DNA from: Aquanectria penicillioides
Taxonomy: Eukaryota; Ascomycota; Sordariomycetes; Hypocreales; Nectriaceae
Assembly: GCA_003415625.1 (NCBI GenBank)
Contig: PYIU01000010.1
Span: forward strand, 1,548,501 to 1,612,500
Length of the DNA stretch: 64,000 nt
Reading direction: 5' to 3'
The notes beneath the pieces were generated by a model. It was not told where the DNA came from, did no database searches, and saw only the letters and a list, made by a program, of their open reading frames with translations. The translations under genes were made by a program, and so were the position numbers. Of the stretch, positions 24,181 through 36,180 are shown one piece after another (the stretch's first letter is position 1; each line of letters opens with the position of its first letter).

Positions 24181-27096
24181 ATGGACGATTCCCACACGCG
24201 CACTCAGTTACCGTCAACACAACAATTTCACAAAGATGAGGCACGATCAAACCTCCCCGAAAATACATCATATCTGGACCCAGAAATGAACTACACAGAT
24301 AACAAGAGCTCCTCGACACGATCCTCTAATTCATCGACTTTAACAAAACCAGCCGAAGTCAATGGTCCCTTGGCACAAAAAATCGATAAGAACCCAAAGC
24401 GCGGTACCTGTACAGAACCCATCAGCTATCAGATTAGGAGATCAAAGCAAAAGTCGGCATCCAACCAGTTAGAATTTCTCCCCATTGGCGACCTACATCG
24501 CATTGTCAACGACAGCAGTATTCGGCACCTGCTAAGACCTTGTTGTCGAGATATGACGGAGCAAGACTTAGCAAGTATTAGTTTCCAAATTCTCAACGAC
24601 GATGATGGACGAACTGGCCGACGCCAAATATTTGCACTCTTGGCTCTTTTGAATAAGCCCCAGTACATTTCTGACTTCATCAATGATAAAATTCGGGATT
24701 GTCAACTCCCATTCAAATTTCATTGGGCCCAAACAAAATACGAGGTCTTTCGGCCTAACCACAAATCACCCATAGCTCTATTCGACAAATGGTCAGAAAA
24801 CGAATGTGAGATGTTTCGGGACAATCAACGCTCCATGTTGGCCCCTGTATTTAAAACTGTTAAACACGAAATTGTTCCCCAGGAATTTGGTCGGAATACC
24901 ATTCTCCCCTTCCTTGAATACAGCAAAAGCGGAGCAGGAGCCTACGGCAAGGTTTTCAAGGTCAAAATCCACCCAAGCCACCATACGTTTAACAGATCAC
25001 AGGTAAAATGCCACGGATTATCCTCATCCCGGCCATAGCTAACGTAAAGTCTTATTAGAATCTGAACAAAAAGGACCAATACTTTGCGGTCAAAGCTCTT
25101 CGTTTAGAGAAAGGCGTGCAGTTCGAGCAAGAAGTTGAAGCGCTGAAAAAGATTAGCACAACCACCACTCCACACCCGCACTTGATTCGTCTCCTGGGAG
25201 CCTACAAGCAAGATGATCACTATGGCCTTTTGTTCCCTTGGGCGGATTGCAATCTTTTAGAGTATTGGGAGAAAAACTACAGCCCAAGCCAAACTGTCGA
25301 AAATGCTCGCTGGTTTATCGGGCAGTGTAAAGGAATTGCAAGCGGCTTACGAAAAATCCACAAACTTCGGACGTTTTCCTGGTATCCTGACGACGAATTT
25401 TGTTCCTCTGATGACTATGATGATAAAACCAGAGGAAGACATGGGGATCTTAAACCTGAAAATATTCTCTGTTTTGAAAGTCAAGGAGAAGCTCGTCTGG
25501 TCATTACCGACTTTGGATTTTCCCGCTATCACACACGCCACTCCAAGTCAAATGTGCCTTTTGAAGAACTCCCCGGATGGACTGGGGCATATCGGCCCCC
25601 AGAGTGCGATATGAAAACGGTGATCTCTCAACGATATGACATGTGGACGCTGGGCTGCGTTTTCCTGATCTTCTCCTCTTGGTACATCTTTGGCTACGAG
25701 AAAGGAGTTCATGAGTTTGCCATGCATCGGGCTGAGGATGATGTGAACTACAACAAATATCCGGAGGACAAATTTTTCAACAAGCCTTCGGACAAAGAGG
25801 CCCATGTCAAAGAGTCGGTGATAAATGTATGTCCCCCCGTATTTCGCCTTCCAAACAAGACACTAATTCCACCAGTGGATTGCAAAGATTCGAGGTGAAA
25901 AGCGTTGTCCAGCTTTCATGGATGACTTCTTAAGTTTGATTGAAAGTCTTTTATTATGCCCAGAGTCTCGCAAGCGAGCGGATTGCCAGTTGCTTTGTCG
26001 CGTGCTTGGAGACATTCAACAGGAGGTCAATCATAATGAGGAATATTGTCTCAAAGGATTGTCAAATATGGCAAGAAAAGACCTTTTTGATGATACAAAC
26101 ACTAAACAGGAACAAAAAGTTTGTCATAGTTCTAAACATAAAAGAGTGGAAGCTGATCCTACGAAGATTGCAGTGCTGGATTGGGCCCAAATTGCCCAGA
26201 CGCAGCATGATTCCTGCGACCCGCCACTTTCTCCAAAACCAAGTGAGGAAGTTCTAGAGGCCACCATTTCATTATTAAAACCTGGAAATATTGGATTCAA
26301 GCCTAATACGACCTTGCTTTCCGGCGAGGTGAAAGCATCCTTTCGCTGCGGGCCTGAATCAAAGGACAACACTCACAGTGATACTCATGATAATCGAGAG
26401 AGTCCTAGCACCAGCAACACCAGTCCTTCGATTCATCAAGGAATGAATTCAAGAAAACCCAGAAGAACCGCGGAAAGGCCAGACTTCAATTCCCTACGCC
26501 CTGGGCTCTTAGTTGAAGAGGGTACATATTCGACTTATTCTGGCACTAGGGACATGGAGTCAAGTTATGTGACGAATATCGCTCACTATCTGACAAAAGA
26601 AAGTGGAGGAATAGAATCGAATATTTCCAAAGTATCGCAACTATCCAAAGAGTCTTCATCTCCCCAAACTTCAGCAAAAGATGGACCAACCCATCCTCAA
26701 ACACAAATCAAATTTGAGGCTGAGTCAAAGGAACATGAAGAAAAGACTCATCACCCTTCTAAAGAGTACAAAAGTTGTCAATACCCTCTGAAAACTACTC
26801 GAAACAAAATTGAAGATGAATTGAGGGGGGAGAAGGCTAATGTGCGCCCTGATTCTGCGCAGAGGTCAAGCTTCTCAGAGTCTCCTGATTCGTGCTATCA
26901 GACGGATCACACCTTCGAGACTATCGAGGATGGAAATAGCTCAATCAAGCGCTCGCAAAATAATGTAGAGAAAAGGTCACAGCGAATTTCATCCCTTAGT
27001 CACAGGAGGTCGGGTAGTGCGGCTGAGAGCAGCATATTCCAGCGTAGTCGGGATAAGGTCAAGCAATGGGTTCGGGTCATTTGTTGCATGGAGTAG
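24181..27096 (+). CDS. Non-RD protein kinase related to the HET-fused kinase
   Basis: 936 aa from exons 24181-25002, 25059-25826 and 25876-27096 (all phase 0). A low-complexity start precedes a region (about 95-235) ending in MLAPVF that resembles the N-terminal domain of the kinase-HET protein. The kinase domain has an intact glycine loop GAGAYGKV (251-258), Lys286 (FAVK), HGDLKPEN (402-409), DFG 425-427 and a PPE motif. The catalytic loop has HGD in place of HRD, so it is a non-RD kinase. After the kinase comes a roughly 390-residue Ser/Thr/Lys-rich tail, likely disordered, ending in a basic stretch and ICCME. The two C-terminal cysteines could be lipid-modified, which is only a guess. It probably acts with the neighbouring HET protein; its substrates are unknown. 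Confidence 0.88.
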
Positions 27097-27783
27097 ATAT
27101 TTCCAGGAACTACAATACCTAGAGTAATATCATGAGAACCACGCGGCTACTTAGATATAATAATCAAAATTTATTTTTACTTGTTGCAGCATTACGGTTA
27201 CATGTAACTGAGCTAAGGGAACTTGGCTTACAACTTGGGCTACATGAAGATGCGAAGCTCAATGCAACTTTCTTCGTATCCCCTGTTCTCGTCTGCCCTA
27301 GATCCACCTCCCTTGTAATCTGTCAATTTATTAGGTGAAGAATAGGGCTAATCCTCGTATCACTCTGTTAGCCATATCTACATGGACTGTGGCGTGCTGA
27401 CGTCGAATTAATAATGAATGTCAAAGAATCGATTGCGCCGCAAAGATAACGCTCTCAACTCAAAATTAGGCAGTAAACAAATTATAACCAAGTTATCTAT
27501 AATATTAAAGCAGTCAATATCCCCCAATCATCAATCTATACCAAGTCCCATCCTGTCTATAACGAAAATACACATACAAAAGGAATGTTCCTCCAAAACC
27601 ACTACCCAGCCACCAATGTGAAATATCTCCTGAATCCTCTTGCCCGCCCCATCAAATATTCCTGCCCGCGACAGATCCATGCTTGCTCTCACTAGTTGCC
27701 CGATACGAATCCGGTTTGCCATTGCTTCCATGCTTCCATGCAGCACATCGGGGACTCATGCACACGATTGCGTCAGCTCAAAT
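27097..27783. other. Intergenic region, no gene recognised
   Basis: Convergent 3' ends of the kinase and RTA1-like genes. It is AT-leaning, with only short frames and no supportable feature. Confidence 0.45.
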
Positions 27784-28787
27784 TTAATGGCCTCGCGTGA
27801 TTTGCTGATGGTTCATAGAATAGGACTCAAACTGATTTTCAGAGTCGGAACTTGCAATAGGTCGCATCGTCTCCCTGTTGATAATTCGAGAAGGGTGGAA
27901 ATAGTTGAATGAGATCGAGACAATTAACATCAAGGTCGCATCGAAGATGTAGATGTACGCTTCTTTCGCCATGAGCTCTCCATCCTCGCCCATAACGTAC
28001 TCGATAACCCGGAAGATAGATCGAACCATGATAAGCCCGCTTGTGCCATACAGGACCACGAGGAGCTTTTGCCAAGGGGACACAATCTTCATGCTTGCGG
28101 TTGTAGGTTCGTTGCGAATACGGCGATGAAATATAATCGTGACGACCATGAAGAGTCCAAAAAAGATAATCTGGATACCAAGACCAATAAGGATGATAGT
28201 TTGGCCGCGGTCTCTGGCCGACTTAGTGTCGGCACCGGCGAGCATTCCACCGCCTTGATACGAAGGTTAGTCGTCATCTCCATTATTCAAGCCCCAAAAT
28301 CTTATGGCTTATTCCAGACTTACCGAGTCCCTGGCCGGCGATAGAGGCAATATCACCGAGGAGGAAAAACTTTGTCAACCATTTGGGTTTGATAATTGAG
28401 TGTCGTTCCGCATTTAGAAGCCTAATCAGTCTTCCGAGAACCATGTAAATTGACGCGGCGTAAAAAGCAGGCCCGAGAAGCAACAGGAGAGCCTGGATGA
28501 TGTACGGGCCCTTAGTCCACTCTCCCGAAGTCTCCTTTGCATTCACTGCTCTTCCTCCATATCCGATTGTTTCGACTACGAAGTACCTCTTGTTAGCCAC
28601 ATCGATAACAGTCACGAGGAGTGAGTCAAGAGGCCTCACCAGCACAACCAATGAAGAACGGAATAAAGTACCACGACTTCAACTTGACGATTTGAAAGAG
28701 ATGGTATAACCCCGAAAGACAGAAGCCGACAATGAAAATAACTGCCGCAGCAATAGAGGGATCATATTTGTACAGGTCGTTGGCCAT
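27784..28787 (-). CDS. RTA1-like seven-helix membrane protein
   Basis: 289 aa from minus-strand exons 28787-28640, 28575-28324 and 28253-27784. The acceptor of exon 2 is TTCGTAG, which gives the smooth joint GCAVETIGYGGRA. Family features visible: a short lumenal start (MANDLYKYDPS), helix pairs, ETIGYGGRA, GPAFYAASIYMVLGR, GDIASIAGQGLGGGMLAG and a late FRVIEY segment. The protein has seven predicted helices and a polar cytosolic tail. RTA1-like proteins sit in the plasma or ER membrane and are linked to lipid translocation and resistance to toxic sterol- or sphingolipid-directed compounds. The true substrate of this one is not evident. Confidence 0.9.
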
Positions 28788-30240
28788 TTTTGTTACGCTT
28801 TCGGTGGCGTTTGTTGTGTTTGATCTGAAGAGGGTGTTGCAAGGTGATTGAAGTCGGTTTTGATGATGCGATATTGACTGCATAGTCGGTCATTGAATGT
28901 TATATATTTCTTCTGCACCGTATACATCACACTCTCATTGGCTGATGAACATAACGAAAACGAGGAGCGTTCTATCTAAGCCTACACGTTGAGCACCACG
29001 ATCTCCCTGTCTGGGACCCTGTCCATGGGCGCTTAGGCTACGTAAATAAGCTTATATGTCCATGTAGCTCAAATTAGTGGCCCGTATGGTTGTTTCTGCA
29101 CAACTCAGTCCAATCACAGCCCTATCAAAACGATGTCCAGATTGAATCCTGAAGATCCTGGTGTCTGTTGGCCTGTGTCTCGTTATCGCATCCACACATC
29201 ATTGGCTTGACTGAATGTGGATCCGATCAACACGAATTTTGGCTTTGGCTCAGGCTTGGTGGCCGCGCAACACCCTTGAGGCTCAGAGAGGAGCCTCTTT
29301 AATGCATCAAGTTCCATGAGTTTGCGAAACGATTTTCATTCATTTTTGGAGAAAAAAAAGAGCCTTATCCCCTGGCCCAATTCTTCATCGCTGGTACGCT
29401 GCTTTACAGAGCTAAATGTTATATAGGGTAGGCGCCGTTTTTTTTTTTTTGTCAACTTCGTCACGTCTTGTGTGTTGTGTAGCATGATAAAACAACGTAA
29501 AGAATGTGGGAAATCTGGGTAATCAAGTAGGGGAAATAGTAATTGAAACACAAAACCCAATGGGATGTGATGGTTCGACGTGGGAACCCCGATAAGGGTT
29601 TGAACTTGCACTTACATGATGTCCGTGTCAACACGGCGAATCCCAACGCTTCTTAGAGAATGGCCACACTAAGAAATAGCAAAGCTCATACAACAATCAC
29701 ATCCTTTGATCCTTCAAACACACATCAGTAAGAGAGCACTAGGAATAATATCAGTCGACCCACGCGTTCCATGATCGACTGCGCTTGAACAACGGCTTGG
29801 GAGCGAAGGACACCCATCTCGGAAACTTCGGGAAAAGCGGAGATGCCCCCTTTTTTTTAGAGTTTGCGCGAGGCAGTACTTAAACTGCCTCTTTCTTCGC
29901 TTAATCAATACCTCGTTCTCGGATCGATAGATGATTGGCCAGGATGATGGTTCAATTTGACCACACGGACTGCCATGATGCGCCTTGGCAAAGGAGCCAA
30001 TCCCTTCAAATGTTGCCTTGAAGACTACGCGCCCCGTGCTCGTCCGCGTCATGACCTGTGGCTTGTCTCGTATTACTCTCAGACTTGTATCAAAGTTTCT
30101 TGTCTTGCGCTGTGGACATGATGACGACAAATTGAGAGTTGTAGAGCCCACTTATTAAGCCCAAGTCGCCGCAAACACTCTCGTTTTCTCATAGAGGCCA
30201 ACGGGTCACGCGCAGCTGTACCAAGGTCAATCCTCTCGAG
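28788..30240. other. Intergenic region, no gene recognised
   Basis: 1.45 kb between the divergent RTA1-like and Zn2Cys6 genes. A run of about 12 T lies near 29440. Minus-strand frames at 29336-29646 and 29714-30151 have no domain or splice support. I looked for a tRNA near 29580-29660, where GGTTCGA-like strings occur, and found no cloverleaf. Confidence 0.45.
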
Positions 30241-31726
30241 ATGAAGCGGCTTGGATATAGAAAGTCGCGTAACGGCTGTTTGCGATGCAAGCAGAGACGG
30301 GTAAAGGTAAGTACTTCGTCGGCATTGTGACACACATATGCTTGTCTCCCGATCTGTCTCTAATACCCAGCTCTTGACACAGTGTGACGAGCAAGTACCG
30401 TGTCAAGCGTGCATAAGACATGGAGTGTGGTGCAGTCTTCAGCCACCGGATTCAAAACCTCGGTTAGACCCGAGCCAGCTGTGTTTGCCAGAGAGGGCAA
30501 AAAAACCAATCCCCAGAAGAGCAAAGGTGAGAAAACCTCTCTACATCAAGGGATTACATTGAGTAACAAACAAACCCTCATCTTAGTCCCAGACTCTGTC
30601 AGCTTCATCAACACCAAGCTCGACACGGGCGTCACCATGCACATTCCCTGTCTCTCCTCAGTCTTCTCATGTCGACTCGTCTGATGAGCAGAGCCAGGGG
30701 CAAAAAGCAGCGGCCTTCACTCCAGATTCCTTCGCTTACTTCTCAAAGTTCTTGTACGAGAAGAATGCTGATGTCCGTACTGGTTGCGGTTGGGTCACAG
30801 ACCTCCAGCTCATGCATCACTACACTGAAGCTGCGCACTGCACAATATTCTCCTCCTGTCCACATGTATACAAAGTGCTTCAGCATGATGTACCACAAGA
30901 GGCATTTTCATTCCCATTTCTTCTTCAACAACTATTGGCATTTTCGGCCTTTCATTTGGCATTCCTGCACCCGGATCGCCGGCATCAGTACCTGGTCCAG
31001 GCTTCGCAACACCAAAATATGGCTATTGCTGGCATGAGTTCAATTCTGACCACGGAATTCATGCTAAGCAACTGCCATGCGCTATATGCAAGTTCAGTCT
31101 TTGTAATTATTAGCGCATTTGGGACGTATCCAAGCTGTGACAGATACAACGAATCCTTTCAACCCCTTGACAGCCTTTTCGACATCTTTATCCTCATCCG
31201 CGGCATGAGCACAATCCTTCATTCCTCCGATCAATTGCTCCGAAATGGCCCACTGAAGGGTATGTTCATAGACTGTTCAAAGTCTCATGCTCATTCCGGA
31301 CATCATCTCCAACCAATAGCAGATAAGCTCTCTGCGATTGTTGAGGCGTATCTGAACGGTCAAAGCCACGATCTCGAGCTAGCAGAGCGGGACACATTGC
31401 TAGAGACTATCACAATATTCACGAATCTTCTCCACGAGATTGACACGGCAAAAAAACCTGCCGCAACACCCGAGTTGAGGGCCGCTTTTGCTTGGCCAAT
31501 GCGATTCTCAAATTCATTCCTTGATATGCTACGAGATTACCATCCAATGACACTCGTCATCGTTTCATACTATTGTGTTTTGTTGAACACAGCGGAGGAA
31601 AACTATTGGTTCATCAATGGCTGGCCTAGTGCGGTGATGAAATGTATCAAGAATCGCCTCATCGATTCCCAAAGTGCCGAGCTAATCCAATGGCCGATTG
31701 AAACCATTGAAGAGTTGCAGTTTTAG
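30241..31726 (+). CDS. Zn2Cys6 transcription factor (Upc2-like type)
   Basis: 449 aa from exons 30241-30306, 30383-30526 and 30587-31726, all phase 0. The protein starts directly with the DNA-binding domain: SRNGCLRCKQRRVKCDE, then CQACIRHGVWCSL. The six cysteines are spaced C-X2-C-X6-C-X5-C-X2-C-X6-C. A basic Pro-rich linker and a Ser/Thr-rich stretch follow, then a helical C-terminal domain beginning LQLMHHYTEAAH, typical of the fungal-specific domain in sterol-uptake-regulator-like factors. The neighbours are an RTA1-like gene upstream (divergent) and a ruined ABC transporter downstream. A link to lipid or drug response is possible but unproven. Confidence 0.88.
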
Positions 31727-31876
31727 GGATTTAGGGATAAGCATGATTGTTAGATTTTGGCTAAAGATCGAATTAAAAGCTGAGATGATAGACCACCAAT
31801 AAGAGGTAGGAGGAATGAATAAAGCCATTGGGTTGTACAATGCAAAACTACTGTTCCGAAGACGCAATTAACCATA

Positions 31877-34800
31877 TTACGGGAATAAATGCTCAAGCCC
31901 TCCGTCGTGTATCATATCACTAAAGATGCCATTTTGCTGATACGGCTCAATTAGGGTGCCATACTCTTTAATTTCACCACTATCCAGCAGGACAATCTTA
32001 TCAGACTCAATCTGGTGAAGATAATGCTTAGATTCAGTATGATGTATGGGTATATGAGAATATCAAGTGCAGCTGGATCTAAGAACTTACAATTGTCTGA
32101 AGTCGATGAGCGATACTTATTAGTGTCTTGTTCTTGAATAACTTCTAGAGAACATCGTTGATTTCGACATCCAGTATCGTGATCCACGGAAGCAGTCGCT
32201 TGTATTGCAAATTGTATTGACAATAGTCGTGTTCCAAGTAGTTGAGAGAATCTTACCTTCATCAAGAATGAGAAAATTTGCATTCAGCAACATAGCTCTC
32301 GAAATCGCGACAAGTGCATTTGTCCAGTGGATATATTTGATCTTTACAGAGCGGCATGGTCAGCTGACTATGTTCAAACTGAAGGAGCTCGTATATGATT
32401 CTATGATCACCACATACTCTTAATCTGTGATCTGATAACTTAAGGCTTCTTCTGAAGTAGAGAAGCCTTGAAAAAAAGCTGCTTTCCTCAAGGACTCGAA
32501 TCAACTCTATATCCTCAAAGGAGCCAAATGGATCCAGGTTATCTCGAATCGACCCTTTAAAGGCGCGGGAATCTTGAGGAACCATGCAAATGCGGCTCCG
32601 AAGCGTATGGAGATCAATGTGAGAAATATTGACATCATCTACCCGTATGTTGCCACTTGATGCCTTGATAATTCTCAGAATCGCAGTCGCCAATGTCGAC
32701 TTTCCTGCCCCAGTTCTGCCCACAATGGCAATATGCTCCCTAGGCTTGATTTCAAGATTAATTTGTTTCAAAATTGTCCCTGATGTTTCGGCATATTGTG
32801 TACAAAAGTTCTCAAAAACCACACCACCATTTGCTGGCCAAAATGCAGGCACTGGCGATTGGAATTCGTAAATTTTACCTTCTGGCTCAAGGTCTATAAG
32901 AGCCATGATTTTCTTTTCGTTAAGACCATTTCTGACTCAATAGATGCTCTCGACATCACTGCCTGGACGAGACATCCTGATATTTGAAGTAGATAAGCCA
33001 TCACGAATCCCATCGTTGATTTATCGACTTTCGTAACCACGAAAACCAACTCTGGAGGTCCTTGAAGAATGCTGCGTATTTCGTCAGAAAGAATTGCCGC
33101 ACTGGTTTACTTAAAGAGCTTACTTACGAGGCCATAAATGAGAGTCGGAATATTAGCCATCCCTCTAAAGCGAGAGTCGTCAAGTAGGCTGTCATATTGT
33201 CACTTAGCTGGGAAAAGTTCCGTTGCCGAAGGGCGTCTTTACAGCCGAAAGTTCCCGCGCCTGCTGGTGTCTCTTGTAGGTTCGTGAGAAGCGGACTCCT
33301 AGAATGTGTTTCTAGTTTCCTTTTCTGGACCAAAACATGCATGTAACCCTGGAGAATCCAATAAGTGATCTACTCAATACGCAGAGATAAGGAAGTGAAT
33401 AGGGTGAAACCGCGATTAATACGCCAACGGATGTAATGAGTCGAATAAGTGTATTTGACGAGCCATAGACAGCCCCATAAAGAGCCATGTCGGTGCGAGA
33501 AACGTCGTTGGCAAATCTGTTTAAAATCCCCCCTTGAGGCGTGGAGTGAAGATAGCTGAGGGGACTTCGAAAAACACCTTCAACAAGCTGCCGATGAAGC
33601 CGTTGGGATAATTCCTGCGACTTTTGCCCATCGCAAGAATAAAGCCGCAGGAATGACATCAGTCGATACGGCCTTAGTTTCGATGCTGAAACAGAAGCGA
33701 GGGAAGAGGCAACTCCGCCACTACTGTCCTCTGATGGCACTGATTGTGCCTTGAAATCATTTTTTTGCAACGTGGCCATCAGCCAAATGGTTCAACGATA
33801 TGTCAACATGGACAAGATTTACCACAGGAATGGTTTCCATAGCCCCTGATACGCTTCGAAACGTGCCATTAGCTAGGAGATATCTTCTATCTGCAACTAC
33901 ATTTAGTGACTCAGAGTTTGTTGCTATAATCCTGATTTTGCTTTTGAGAATAGAGTTAGGGCCAAAGAGATGGCTTATCAAGTGTTTCTGAACCTTAGTA
34001 TCAACTGCAGAAATTGGATCGTCGAAAATAGAGATATCGGCTCTTGCATAGACAAGTCGTGCGAGGCTAATCCCGCTCTTCTGACCACCAGATAGCCGAG
34101 TACCAGAGCTGCCAATGGCAGTAAGATCGCCTTTCTCCATTTGGGCCAGATCTACATCAAGGGCGCAGGCTGAAATGGTATTTTGATAGAAAGAATACTC
34201 ATAGGTACAGCTGAACAAAATGTTTTCTCGAATTGTCCCTGAAATACGCCATGGGCCTTGGGGCATATAAGCCATTGATCCCGATAGCTCAACGAAGCCG
34301 GGGCTGGGACAAAGGGCACCAAGCATCACGTTGAGCAAAGTGCTTTCACCCTCAGACATGGCTCCCGAAATTGTTATGAGTTGAGGTTTGTCCACTAAGA
34401 GCGACAGATCTGAACAGAGTGTTGACTGGCTTGATTTCTTAGACCAGCTGAATGAGATCTAGGAAAGCCTGAGTTTAGATTCTATCGTCATATTGGCTAG
34501 TTTAACATGGCGCATCATATGCGATTCCTCTGGATTATCTGCAGAACAAAATTACCCAAGTCGCGCATATGAGACTTTGCAGTCTGCCCAAGAAGAAAGT
34601 GCCCCGGGAACGAGACCAAGAGGAAATGTCAAGAATGAGAATAATAGTATCGCTGGGAATATTTTCTCCGCGTCCAGACGTGAACCCACCTTCTCAGCAA
34701 CCAGAGACACTACAACCGACAACATGGTTGGTGCTGATCTCATTAGGACATTTAACCCTGCTGATACCCATTGGAGAGCCTCGTAGCATCGTAGTTCTAA

Positions 34801-36180
34801 TGCACGAAGCTCATCTAGCCTCCTTTCCAGACTGACTCCAAGCCCGTATACTTTCATGGTAGTCGATTTGGATAGAATTTCAGTAGTAAGCTTCATTCGG
34901 TCATCCTTCTTGAGCATCGCACGGCTTGACCAGATCACTAAGGTGGAGGAGCATATGTACCAGAGAGAGATGAACAAAATCTACAGGCCGGAAACTTAGG
35001 GTCAAATACAGACATTTCCAAAATAATTGAAATATAACTTACTAGTGAAACGGCACTATCGAAAGTGCTTTAATAACCAAGTACCTATGCGATGTTGACC
35101 AGGCAGAAAATGACCTGCAGTGGTGCTGACCAGACTGTGTTGAGAAGTGCGACCCACTGAGAGGCCCGCTGTGTATCAAATTCGACCAAGTTGACAACCG
35201 ACAACTTTGACAACGCTGATTTTCCTGGACGGAGTAGTCTGTCAAAAACGAGACAAGCCAGTGCTCCTCGACATCTAGTCCTAGCAACTCGCATCCAGTA
35301 GAATGATTGACTAGAAGCAATGGCATTCAACGCGTTGAGGAGGAGCAAAACTGCTACATACATCAGCTTCTGCGTTTGAGGAGCAACCCAAACATGGTCA
35401 GCTGTGCTAGAGTGCAGATCATCCTAACAAGCTCAAAGCAGAACTCCAGAGCAAGTTTTCTATGGCATACTTGTTGCAAAAAGTGTCATAATGTAGAGAA
35501 TGTCTGTCCTTCGAGCCTAGAGTACATCTGTTTAAGCTCATATTCTCGAGGAAGACAAGGCAAGTTTTCAATTCAGGCAGTCTGTTGCCGTCCTTGACGC
35601 AGAATTAGATTTGCCTGTGCAAATAGTACCTGGGAAATCAGTGAAGATGATAGATCAACTTCAACGCTGTCTTTTAGGATCGTTTGGCTCTCAAGAAAGA
35701 TATCTGACACGAGAGCCAGGAAGAGACCAATTGATATCAGATCCGGCCAAATTGGTTGGCCTGCAAGCATCCAAGTGGATGTTGTGATCATAACGATGGA
35801 AAATAAGATCTTGCTTGATGGCCAATAATTGAAACGATTGCAAAAAAGCTTGCTAGAGTCGCAAATGTGACGGAAGCAAAGGCTACCTATTGTAGTGAAA
35901 GCTTGATAGGAGTCTGGGCACCGCTTCGATGGAGTCGGAAACTAAAACTTGCTACCAGTAGTCCCTGTGAAACCTATAAATGAATGAGAAGGCAGCTACG
36001 GCGATTTGTGAGTAATTGAGACGTACGAAGGACATGCCAACGCAAAAGTTAAGATGGGCTCCTCTCCGCACCACGCTTCGAGAAATTCGAATGCGATATA
36101 GTGGCTGTGATATGAATAATACAGAGGCAAATAGCTGGATGATTCTGGTACAATGATAAGTCAGTTCGAGCATGGTGCTG
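31877..36180 (-). pseudogene. ABC-C (MRP-type) transporter, broken
   Basis: On the minus strand the remains of a full ABC-C exporter appear in order: N-terminal helices (near 36170-35950), membrane domain 1 (35363-35085, 34977-34552), nucleotide-binding domain 1 (34395-33790), membrane domain 2 (33779-33312, 33342-33124), nucleotide-binding domain 2 (32906-32262) and a C-terminus ending near 31877. Several frame changes separate the pieces. Walker A of domain 1 reads GAMSEGEST: the catalytic Lys is Glu and the second Gly is lost, which no indel can explain. LSGGQ is present. Walker A of domain 2 (GRTGAGKST) is intact, but its signature region has lost the VGQRQ motif. At least one break (A4 near 32926-32930) is of the single-base homopolymer kind and could be a sequencing error; the substitutions are not. 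Confidence 0.78.

Noticed and set aside
29570..29660. tRNA-like strings (GGTTCGA, GTTCAAACCC)
   Set aside because: I could not fold an acceptor stem, D-arm and anticodon arm around them.
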